Assembly (NCBI GenBank): GCA_038148895.1
Contig: JBBVGQ010000003.1
Direction: 5' to 3' (one strand)
From: Tamlana sp038148895
GTDB lineage: Bacteria > Bacteroidota > Bacteroidia > Flavobacteriales > Flavobacteriaceae
DNA: 64,000 nucleotides
Shown here: one piece after another, positions 34,332 to 42,639 of the stretch
Position numbering within the stretch: the stretch's first letter is position 1
How the letters are laid out: every line of letters starts with the position of its first letter
Position numbers and translations under genes: made by a program
Notes under the pieces: generated by a model
What the model saw: the letters and a program-made list of their open reading frames with translations, nothing else
The model's database searches: none
Told to the model about the DNA's origin: nothing

Positions 34332-37235
34332 ATGAAAAAGTTAGCTTTCATTTTTATTATATGCTTTATCATTAAAGGATTTTCCCAAAAAATAGATAGG
34401 AAGCAAATTTCAGAATACATAAGACAATATAAGGCTGATGCTAGAGGACCCTATAAAGATATTCGTTGGTTTTGCACAGATGGTAGCATCAGGCAACCTA
34501 AAGACCCTTGTCCCGATAACATAGGGCCTGGGGTGCAACATGCCCGTTATAAAGATGATGTGGTTGCTTTAGGAAAATCAAACCATATTTTTTTAGGGCA
34601 AATTTTAGCTTATACAGATAAAGAAGATTTTTGGGATGATAAAAACAACCATTCCCGCTTAAAACAATATCAACTTGATAAGTATTTAAGAACAGTAGAT
34701 GATGGCTGGCTTAATAAAAAAGGACAATATTACAGAGGTTCTATTCAGTCTGAAGATGAACAAGCATGGGGAATTGATTTTTACAAATGGTTGCTGGCCG
34801 ATGATAAAAACATTGAAAAGTATTATTTTTTAATACGCCAGTCGCTGAAAGACATACCGCATAAAGGCGATGATAATTTATCCCAACTAATTCGCAGTCA
34901 ATCTAAGGTAATATCAGATGAGTTTGTGCAGTTTATGGACTTGCGGGTAAAAATCCATAGTCAACCCGAATATGAGGACATTGAAAAAGTAAAGAATTTT
35001 AAGCAAAAATTTAATGACCAATTATCCAATTTGCAAAAACAAAGATTGGATGAACTCATGGCATCAATGACCAAGTTTTACAAGCCTTTGGATATTTCGT
35101 CGCTTTTAAAGAATGCTTCAAAGCTAAAAGGTACCTCCATTGGCGACAAACTATCTGCATATATTTCAAGTAATTCCAATTTAGATGATGTGCCAAAATT
35201 GGTTTCAGAAACATCGGAATTGCTTTTTGAAATGAGAGGGGCAGTTTTGGAGGAACAAAGGCCAATGGCCAGATTACAATTGCTGGATGTATCCTTAAGA
35301 CTTGAAGAGGTTATTTTTAAGTATGCACCAAATTGGAAACCAGAAAGTTTACAAGAGCTACTGAACAAAACCTGCTATCTAGGCATGGCTACAACTGGAG
35401 CTGGTTTTATTGAATTATCGGAATGGAATCAAATTAGTTTGAAATCGTCTTTCGATATGGAGCAAACCATGACACTTGGCGAATTGACGAGTACTTGGGA
35501 GAGTTCCAGGCACTTGGTGGAATGGAGTTCTTCAATGGTAAAAGCAAACTACCAAAAAGAAGTTGATGTGTATACTGCTTTTGAGCCTCTGGCTTATGGT
35601 TTTATAGATGATAAAATTAGAGGCTCAATTGTTTTGTATTTAGGGCAAAGTGTAGCTGAACTGGGCGATTTTATAGCCAAAGAATCATTGTTGACCAACA
35701 AAGTCTTGAGCATACCCAATCAAAGTGCATTTAGGGGGTTAAACCCCGGTTATGCCTACGGCGAACTGGTAGTTGTTGATGGTTCCCCAGACGATATTGA
35801 GGTGTCTTCAGATAAAATATATATTTTTCAACGGCCTCCAGCCGATCTTAAACCTGTGGCGGGAATTGCAACAGTTTCTGAGGGTAATATGGTTTCCCAT
35901 GTACAATTATTGGCAAGAAATTTGGGTATTCCAAATTCGGCGTTGTCAGATGGTAATTTAAAGGATTTATTAAAATACAATGGACAAAACGTTTTTTATG
36001 CCGTTTCCAATAAAGGCAATGTTATTTTAAAACTTGAAAGCGAAATGTCTCCCGAAGAACATGAACTTTTCGTGGTAAAAGAACGAGCCAATGATAAAAT
36101 TGAAGTTCCGGCAGAGAACATTCGTTTGGATGTTTCCAATGTTTTAAATATGAGGTCTGTTGATGCCCATGATTCAGGAAAACTTTGTGGTCCAAAAGCA
36201 GCTAATTTAGGACAATTAAAAAAAATGTTCCCAAATAAAGTTGTTGAAGGCTTGGTTATTCCATTCGGTATTTTCAAGGCGCATATGGATGAGCAAATGC
36301 CCGGTCAGGATAAAAGTTACTGGGTGTATTTAAATGACGTTTTTAAAAAGGCTGAAAGTATGCGTGCTCAAAATTTGGAGGAGGCAGAGGTTGAAAGTTT
36401 TCAGCTTAAGCAATTGGAAATATTAAGACATGCTATAAAAAACATGACCTTAAAAGAAAGTTTTTTAGATGAGCTTGAAACAAATTTTGAAACTATATTA
36501 GGAAAACCAATGGGGGAGATTCCGGTTTTTTTAAGGAGTGATACGAATATGGAAGATCTTAAGGATTTTACTGGGGCAGGATTAAACTTAACCCTTTTTA
36601 ATGTAGCGGAAAAAAATAAAATTTTGGAAGGGATAAAAGATGTTTGGGCATCGCCATATACCGAACGCAGCTTTAAATGGAGACAAAAATACTTGTTGAA
36701 TCCAGAAAATGTTTTTCCTTCCATCTTGGTGATTCCTAGTGTAGATGTTGATTATTCGGGAGTATTAATCACCAAAGGTATCAGTAATGGTATCGAAAAT
36801 GATTTAACCGTTGCGTTTAGCCGTGGAGCAGGAGGGGCCGTTGATGGGCAGTCCGCCGAAACTTATTTAATAAGAAATGAAGGTAGTTATAAGCTTTTAG
36901 CTCCAGCTAGGGAAACCTTATATAATAGTTTACCGGTTACTGGTGGAACAGAAAAAAAATCAGCCTCGTTTGAAACTCCAATTCTAAATACCCAAAACAT
37001 TAATGAAATACGGGATTTAGCAAATACAATCCGCAAAACTATTCCAAAAGAAACAAATTCAGACTATGCTGGGGCTTATGATGTTGAACTTGGGTTTAAG
37101 GATAACAAATTATGGCTATTCCAAATTAGGCCATTCGTTGAAAACAAAAAAGCCTTAAGTTCAGAATACTTGGCTTCCATTACGCCAAAAATAGATTATG
37201 ACAAAGAAATACAACTTTCACAAAAACTTCATTAA
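34332..37235 (+). CDS. Exported dikinase-like protein: phosphohistidine domain followed by PPDK-type ATP-grasp
   Basis: From the ATG at 34332 (967 residues) a signal peptide is clear (LAFIFIICFIIKGFSQ); an in-frame GTG at 34314 only lengthens it. Residues about 25-440 are helical and unrecognised. A mobile phosphohistidine domain follows with MVSHVQLLARN (His523), then a PPDK_N-type ATP-grasp domain with CGPKAANLGQL (Gly620), FLRSDTNMEDL (Arg735) and LWLFQIRPF (Gln931, Arg933). The order His-domain then ATP-grasp is that of glucan water dikinases, not PEP synthase, and no PEP-binding barrel is present. The S-H-V-x3-A-R-N pattern also fits. Export of an ATP-using enzyme is odd. The downstream serine hydrolase starts one base after the stop. 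Confidence 0.78.
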   Translation: MKKLAFIFIICFIIKGFSQKIDRKQISEYIRQYKADARGPYKDIRWFCTDGSIRQPKDPCPDNIGPGVQHARYKDDVVALGKSNHIFLGQILAYTDKEDFWDDKNNHSRLKQYQLDKYLRTVDDGWLNKKGQYYRGSIQSEDEQAWGIDFYKWLLADDKNIEKYYFLIRQSLKDIPHKGDDNLSQLIRSQSKVISDEFVQFMDLRVKIHSQPEYEDIEKVKNFKQKFNDQLSNLQKQRLDELMASMTKFYKPLDISSLLKNASKLKGTSIGDKLSAYISSNSNLDDVPKLVSETSELLFEMRGAVLEEQRPMARLQLLDVSLRLEEVIFKYAPNWKPESLQELLNKTCYLGMATTGAGFIELSEWNQISLKSSFDMEQTMTLGELTSTWESSRHLVEWSSSMVKANYQKEVDVYTAFEPLAYGFIDDKIRGSIVLYLGQSVAELGDFIAKESLLTNKVLSIPNQSAFRGLNPGYAYGELVVVDGSPDDIEVSSDKIYIFQRPPADLKPVAGIATVSEGNMVSHVQLLARNLGIPNSALSDGNLKDLLKYNGQNVFYAVSNKGNVILKLESEMSPEEHELFVVKERANDKIEVPAENIRLDVSNVLNMRSVDAHDSGKLCGPKAANLGQLKKMFPNKVVEGLVIPFGIFKAHMDEQMPGQDKSYWVYLNDVFKKAESMRAQNLEEAEVESFQLKQLEILRHAIKNMTLKESFLDELETNFETILGKPMGEIPVFLRSDTNMEDLKDFTGAGLNLTLFNVAEKNKILEGIKDVWASPYTERSFKWRQKYLLNPENVFPSILVIPSVDVDYSGVLITKGISNGIENDLTVAFSRGAGGAVDGQSAETYLIRNEGSYKLLAPARETLYNSLPVTGGTEKKSASFETPILNTQNINEIRDLANTIRKTIPKETNSDYAGAYDVELGFKDNKLWLFQIRPFVENKKALSSEYLASITPKIDYDKEIQLSQKLH

Positions 37236-37236
37236 A

Positions 37237-38499
37237 ATGAAAAAGATACTATACCTATTGCTAATTTTTGTGTTTTGTGCAGCATTTATTCCATTTGATT
37301 ATTACCCAATAGATGGCTATGAGCGCACTGGAATTAAACGGTTAAAGCGATTGGAACTGATTAAAAGTGGCGAAATCAAAGAAGTATCAAAACTTCCGGA
37401 GGGTGCCATGAAATCCTACATGGACATAAAACTAAACCTTCTACCAAAAAGGAATGACAGCGTTAAGTGCTTTTTAAAAGTAGATGATGTTTTTCAGAAA
37501 GAAATCAACGCCTTGTTTAGAGGACTGGATAAAAGCTATTCATTGGCCGTTTTGGATATTTCAGACATAGATCATGTGCGTTATGCCCAACGAAATGAAA
37601 CAGCAGGCTATCAACCCGGTAGCGTAGGTAAATTAGCGGTTTTAACAGGTCTGTTCAATCAATTGTCAAAAATATATCCAGATGATTTTGAAAAGCGTTT
37701 GGAATTATTGAGAAGTAAATCGGTAAAAGCAGGCGTTTGGGGCCTGACGGACGAGCATACCGTACCCATTTACAACATTGAAACCCAAAAATTAGTCAAA
37801 AGGCAAGTTATAGCCAGTGATGTTTTTACATTGTTTGAATGGGCCGATCACATGCTCTCAGTGAGTAACAACGGAGCCGCAAGTATAGTATGGCGGGAAG
37901 CTCTGTTGATGCAGGCTTTTGGTGAAAAATACCCTGAACTTACTGAGGAAGAAGCCAATGCTTATTTTAAAGATACACCTAAAAAAGAATTGACCGATAT
38001 GGCCAATGACATTGTAAATTTACCGCTTAGAGACCTTGGCATTACCTCGGATGAATGGCGGTTGGGTAGTTTTTTTACACGTGGGGCAAACACTTATGTT
38101 GGCGATAAGGGAGGTAGTATTGGGACGACTTTAGGGTTGATGAAATTTTTAGTTCAATTGGAGCAGGGCAATGTTATAGATATAAACAGTAGTTTGGAGA
38201 TGAAACGCTTGATGTACATGACCGATAGACGTATACGTTATGCCCAATCACCGGCATTAAAGGAAGCTGCGGTATATTTTAAATCAGGAAGTTTGTATAA
38301 GTGTGATAGGAGTACCGGCGAGCCATGTGGAAAATATATGGGTAACGTTCAAAATTTCATGAATTCGGTTGCAATTTTAGAACATCCAGATAATTGTAAT
38401 TACATGGTGGTTTTAATGACCAACGTTTTGCGTAAAAACTCCGCAACAGACCATATGATGCTGGCAGCGAGTATAGATAAGATAATAAAACAGCAATGA
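37237..38499 (+). CDS. Exported serine hydrolase, class A beta-lactamase/penicillin-binding fold
   Basis: From the ATG at 37237 (MKKILYLLLIFVFCAAF, 420 residues), one base after the dikinase stop; the in-frame ATG at 37198 lies inside the dikinase gene. Motifs: SxxK as S129-V-G-K132 in QPGSVGKLAV, the SDN equivalent S210-N-N, and the KTG equivalent K349-S-G in YFKSGSLY. All three active-site elements are thus present, so it is likely catalytic in the periplasm. The protein is longer than a class A beta-lactamase. The substrate could be a peptidoglycan-related amide or ester; antibiotic resistance is not implied. Tight coupling suggests joint function with the dikinase-like protein. Confidence 0.75.
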   Translation: MKKILYLLLIFVFCAAFIPFDYYPIDGYERTGIKRLKRLELIKSGEIKEVSKLPEGAMKSYMDIKLNLLPKRNDSVKCFLKVDDVFQKEINALFRGLDKSYSLAVLDISDIDHVRYAQRNETAGYQPGSVGKLAVLTGLFNQLSKIYPDDFEKRLELLRSKSVKAGVWGLTDEHTVPIYNIETQKLVKRQVIASDVFTLFEWADHMLSVSNNGAASIVWREALLMQAFGEKYPELTEEEANAYFKDTPKKELTDMANDIVNLPLRDLGITSDEWRLGSFFTRGANTYVGDKGGSIGTTLGLMKFLVQLEQGNVIDINSSLEMKRLMYMTDRRIRYAQSPALKEAAVYFKSGSLYKCDRSTGEPCGKYMGNVQNFMNSVAILEHPDNCNYMVVLMTNVLRKNSATDHMMLAASIDKIIKQQ

Positions 38500-38500
38500 T

Positions 38501-41329
38501 TTAGAGTTTTAAGAGAATTTCTTCAGCCCGTTTTCTGATTTTATCATTCTTATCGTTTTGTACAACAAACTCCAATAAGGGTATAAATTTTTTGTTGTTG
38601 GTTTTTTCAATCAAATAAATAACCGCCATTTTAAGCTTTTGGTCTTTTCGTTGCAAAAGCGCATGGTAGCATTCAATTTCGCTCAATATTTTCAGGTTAA
38701 GAAGTTTTATTCGTTCTTCTGAATTGATGTCATATAAAACGGATTCTGCAACGGGAATTAGGTCCTTTTTAAGGTCTTTGTCTAATATGTTATCTAAAAA
38801 TTCAATGGCATGTATGCGTTGTTCCTCTTTGCCATTAATTATTGTATTGAATATAGGCTCAACATCATTGGGTGGATATTTTATGCCCAAAAAGCTGAAC
38901 ATTCGCTCTAACTGTCTATCCAATCGAAGCTCCAATAATGCTATTAGAGCATTTCTGGCGTCATTTTCTTCGACATCATTTGGGCTATTTTCTTTCTTTT
39001 TATACTTGATAACTATTTGGGAATGAATAACGGATAATGTGCTTTCATATAAATGGCATTCATCTACAATTTTATCGACTATAAAACGGTCTTTCACAAT
39101 AAGATGTGGGTGTTTCCATTTCAACCTTTTTATGGCTTCAATCGCTTTTATTTTGATAGAATGCTCTGTTTCATCAGTAAGTTTACTTAGCGTATTAATG
39201 GCCTTTTGTGAAGAAAAGCTTTCTATAACATCAATGGTATGGATGGCATCCTCAATAGAAATATCTTCATTTTTAATGAGTTCATATAAAATTTTTATAA
39301 CCGGTTCATTATAGAAATTTAAGGCCTCCATGGCATATTTTCTGTGTTCTTTTATGGACAGGAAAGAGATTATGGGTTTTATGAACCTTATGTCTAAAGT
39401 TTGTGAAGCGCTTAAAATAGCCGTGTTCACAACCTCGGTGTTTTCAGAGCTTAGCTGCTTTTCTAAAATGCTGTAAAAGGAATTTACTCTTGCTTTGCCA
39501 ATGGCTTCCAGAATAGCCTGGATTTTAAAGTTTTTATCATCATCTTCAGGAAGCATTTCGTATTCAGTAAGCGCATTGCTAATTTTTTGTTCCAAATTAA
39601 ACCTGTTTTGAAGCACTTCGTAGTTTCGTAGCTCTGAGGCTAATCCAATAAGAGCTGCGTTTTTTATGGTTTTATCATTGTCATTTAAATACCGGTCAAA
39701 AAGTGTAACAGAATTTTGATGGGTATGCTTGAGCAAATATTTAAAAGCTGCGGTGGTTACCATTTGGTCTTCATCGTAAATCATCTGCTCCATTCTAGAA
39801 GATAAATTCTCCGTTTTTAAAAAATAAAGGTTTTCTATAGCCAAAGTCCTTACGTTTTTTGAAGGGTGATTGAGTAAATCTTTAATTGGGTAGAAAAACC
39901 GTTCGTCCTTGTTCTCCAAAGTTTTATTGAGCATATGAAGAATTTGATTTTCATTCCCAGTTTTTAATACACGTATGACCGAGGAAATGATTGAAGTTAT
40001 TTCAATAGGTTTTTTTTCTGTGTTTTTTGATTTAACAGGAGAAACTTCAAGGAGACCTTTGAATGCGGTGATATATTCCAATCTAAGATGATAAATAAAA
40101 TACAGCCAAACCACGATTAATCCCAAAATAATTAAACTTACATAGGTTGATGAAATATTGAGTCCGTTGATGAAAAAGATGAGGATAAAACCTGCTAGGC
40201 CAGTGGCTATACTATCAACAACCACGTCAGTAAACGTTTTTGTCTTCTTTTTTATATCTATGGGTATGGGTATAGAAAGTAATTCGGTTGCTGCTTTATT
40301 TACCGATTGCTTTAAACTTCCATCAATTATTTTAATGAATACCACAACCCAGAGTTCTGGCACAAAAAGCAATAATGTTGAGCCAATTAAAATGCCACTG
40401 GGCAACCATAGCAACGATTTACCTACACCAAATGTGCCAACTAAATGTTTGGTTAAAAACAATTGAATCAATAGCGAAATAACACTTAGCGTAGAAAACC
40501 AAAATCCGAAAAAGGCGGTTAAATTATCTTGGTCTTGTATGATTCTTGAAGCATAATCGCTGTATTGGTAATCCACAAGCTTGGCTACCAAAACACTGAT
40601 GCCAACCACAACAGCAATTAATGTTAACAATCGGGATTGCTTTATCAGTTTAAAAGAAGATTTTCCGCTAGGATTAGACCGTATTGATATCTGAAACGGA
40701 TTAAGTTTTTCCACTTCATTTTCCCAAATATATCTTGTGATAGGGATACACCCAACCAAGAGTAGAGCAGCAACAAAAAATAAATCCTCTGACGCCAAAA
40801 ACGTCGTTAATACAGAGGTTAAATATCCCCCAAAAATAGCGCCAGCAATAGCACCAGCTCCAATAAAACCAAAAACCCTTTTAGCTTCTCGGGCATTATA
40901 AGCTAGGTTTGCTAAAATCCAGAATTGAGATGCCGTTAACAAACCAAAAATCGCTACCCAAGTATAAGGTATGTAAAGCACATAACCTGAAGCCAGATCA
41001 AACTTAAAAACAATAGCAAAAATTATAAGGGATAATATGGACGCCATCAAAGTTCTGTCAATAATAATGTTAATGGTATTTTTTTCTAATCCCTTATTAT
41101 AGAAAAAAGAACCAAAAACAGCAACAAGTGCAGTTAGTACATAGCCTAATGGTATTGCATCGGACGATAATTCAGAAAGGAATAATGAATTGACCGTTGG
41201 TTTTATGATCAAGAGAACAGAAATGATGATAAAAATATTTAACTGAAGCAAAAGCGTTTTTTTCAGTTCATCTTCCTTTAAATCAAAAATTTTCAGGATG
41301 TATAATTTAATGGGTTTTAATACTTCCAT
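38501..41329 (-). CDS. ATP/ADP-translocase-like (NTT) membrane protein fused to HEAT repeats
   Basis: This 942-residue protein has an N-terminal membrane domain (about 25-410; roughly eleven or twelve segments such as LNIFIIISVLLIIKPTVNSLF and ALVAVFGSFFYNKGLEKN) that resembles the Npt1/Npt2 nucleotide transporter family. The KxxxxFTDVVVDSIATG segment is family-like. From about 440 to the end lie HEAT-type helical repeats (VRTLAIENLYFL, IKNAALIGLASEL, IRKRAEEILLKL). Free-living bacteria are known to have such fusions. It could exchange nucleotides across the inner membrane. It converges on the serine hydrolase with a single base between stops, but the nucleotide specificity and direction are unknown. 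Confidence 0.72.
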   Translation of the reverse strand: MEVLKPIKLYILKIFDLKEDELKKTLLLQLNIFIIISVLLIIKPTVNSLFLSELSSDAIPLGYVLTALVAVFGSFFYNKGLEKNTINIIIDRTLMASILSLIIFAIVFKFDLASGYVLYIPYTWVAIFGLLTASQFWILANLAYNAREAKRVFGFIGAGAIAGAIFGGYLTSVLTTFLASEDLFFVAALLLVGCIPITRYIWENEVEKLNPFQISIRSNPSGKSSFKLIKQSRLLTLIAVVVGISVLVAKLVDYQYSDYASRIIQDQDNLTAFFGFWFSTLSVISLLIQLFLTKHLVGTFGVGKSLLWLPSGILIGSTLLLFVPELWVVVFIKIIDGSLKQSVNKAATELLSIPIPIDIKKKTKTFTDVVVDSIATGLAGFILIFFINGLNISSTYVSLIILGLIVVWLYFIYHLRLEYITAFKGLLEVSPVKSKNTEKKPIEITSIISSVIRVLKTGNENQILHMLNKTLENKDERFFYPIKDLLNHPSKNVRTLAIENLYFLKTENLSSRMEQMIYDEDQMVTTAAFKYLLKHTHQNSVTLFDRYLNDNDKTIKNAALIGLASELRNYEVLQNRFNLEQKISNALTEYEMLPEDDDKNFKIQAILEAIGKARVNSFYSILEKQLSSENTEVVNTAILSASQTLDIRFIKPIISFLSIKEHRKYAMEALNFYNEPVIKILYELIKNEDISIEDAIHTIDVIESFSSQKAINTLSKLTDETEHSIKIKAIEAIKRLKWKHPHLIVKDRFIVDKIVDECHLYESTLSVIHSQIVIKYKKKENSPNDVEENDARNALIALLELRLDRQLERMFSFLGIKYPPNDVEPIFNTIINGKEEQRIHAIEFLDNILDKDLKKDLIPVAESVLYDINSEERIKLLNLKILSEIECYHALLQRKDQKLKMAVIYLIEKTNNKKFIPLLEFVVQNDKNDKIRKRAEEILLKL

Positions 41330-41450
41330 TCTTTCTAAACCACTATGTTAGGTACCACTTTGTTGAAAAGATATCTTCAAACAAATCTAATACATAACTT
41401 ATTAATTTTTAAGGGAAATTAAATTATTTGATGTTTTATTATGCATTAAA

Positions 41451-41487
41451 AAAAAAGTGCTGAAAAATCATTTCTTCAGCACTTTTT
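41451..41487 (-). terminator. Terminator overlapping the stop of the second serine hydrolase
   Basis: AAAAAGTGCTGAA and TTCAGCACTTTTT form a 13-bp stem; the leftward strand then runs into T-rich sequence. The stem includes the last codons and stop (41468-41470) of the leftward gene. Confidence 0.75.
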
Positions 41488-42367
41488 CTATGGGTTTAAC
41501 CAAGTCTCGTATAATTTGCTCTCCGCCTGAATCATCAACTAGGGCTACAAGAATATATCGCCTATTGGGGTCGTTCCCCCAAACTAAAATGGAGTCAGAA
41601 TGATAAGTTTGCCAAGATCCAGACTTTCTAAATAAACTTGCTTGAGGTGCTATTTTTTCCAATACGCTAACAAATTTATGGTGCAAATCTGGATTACCCA
41701 TAATGTCTAACATTTGTTTGGAGCGTTTTTCGTTTACAAGTTTACCATGTGCTAGCAGATAATAATACCTACAAACCTTGTTGACAGTTGCTGCATGGCT
41801 TAAATTTTTAAGTGGTTCTCTATTTGTATCGCCAGCACCTCCATAACGTTTGCCAACCCATAATCCACCACCGTTACTTTCATCATAAAACATGTAGTTG
41901 GGATCGGTCATAACAGATTCAATTTTTTTATAACCAACCCTGTCAATCATTCTAGTGGCTGCATGGTTATCCGACTTGCTAATCATAATTTTCATGTCGG
42001 CTTTGACTTCTGGGGTTTCTTTTAACTCCCCTTTTTCAATAGCATCCATGGCGGCCAATAAAATGGCAATTTTTGGTAAACTAGCAGCATACATCATGTA
42101 ATTGCCGTTCACACTTGCATATTTAGCTTGATTGGGGTTGCTCAAATCCATTATGCCAACAGCCATTTTTTTATTATTGATAAGGCTTCTCCATTGTGGG
42201 TTGGCCATTAGCTCCTTTTCTAATTTTTTCTGTAAAGAGATATTGTGCAGTTCGCTCAGTGGCTTAATTTTGGAATCAGCTATTTTAATAGGTAAACCTA
42301 TTTCGTCATCTCCTACATTGATAGTGAGACTCAAAAAAATAAATGCAAAAAACAGTTTTATTTTCAT
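41468..42367 (-). CDS. Exported class A beta-lactamase-like serine hydrolase
   Basis: This 299-residue protein has a signal peptide (LFFAFIFLSLTINVG). Active-site elements are complete: S96-L-P-K99 in AASLPKIAIL, S132-D-N134 in SKSDNHAATRM, and KSG in FRKSGSW. The ordinary Glu166 omega-loop of true beta-lactamases cannot be confidently identified, so I call it a serine hydrolase rather than a resistance enzyme. It has its own promoter element upstream and a terminator over its stop, so it is a single-gene unit. A paralogous fold occurs at 37237-38499 on the opposite strand. Confidence 0.8.
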   Translation of the reverse strand: MKIKLFFAFIFLSLTINVGDDEIGLPIKIADSKIKPLSELHNISLQKKLEKELMANPQWRSLINNKKMAVGIMDLSNPNQAKYASVNGNYMMYAASLPKIAILLAAMDAIEKGELKETPEVKADMKIMISKSDNHAATRMIDRVGYKKIESVMTDPNYMFYDESNGGGLWVGKRYGGAGDTNREPLKNLSHAATVNKVCRYYYLLAHGKLVNEKRSKQMLDIMGNPDLHHKFVSVLEKIAPQASLFRKSGSWQTYHSDSILVWGNDPNRRYILVALVDDSGGEQIIRDLVKPIEKVLKK

Positions 42368-42394
42368 TTAAAAACGTGGTGTCGTTAATGACCA

Positions 42395-42402
42395 CAAAGG
42401 TA
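42395..42402 (-). promoter_or_regulatory. -7 promoter element for the second serine hydrolase
   Basis: The minus strand reads TACCTTTG (TAnnTTTG). Predicted start near 42388, 21 bases upstream of the ATG at 42367. Confidence 0.42.
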
Positions 42403-42639
42403 TTTAATTATTTGATTGATAGTTTGTTAAAATTTAATTAAATACGAGAATTATTTGATGTTTGGATTTTTTAAAATTGTTAAATTTTAAGATTACAATT
42501 AACTAGTTGATTCCTTAAAGTTTGCTATTATATTGGGATGAAACAAACATTGTAGGAATGTTTACGTTAAAAAATTGAAATACTGAATTAAATTTTATAT
42601 TTTGGATATCAAATAAGTAAATGCTATTGACGCTCAACA

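Noticed and set aside
37237..42367. Beta-lactamase resistance genes
   Set aside because: Active-site motifs are present, but the Glu166-type element is not clearly identifiable and the sequences are far from known resistance enzymes; serine hydrolase is safer.
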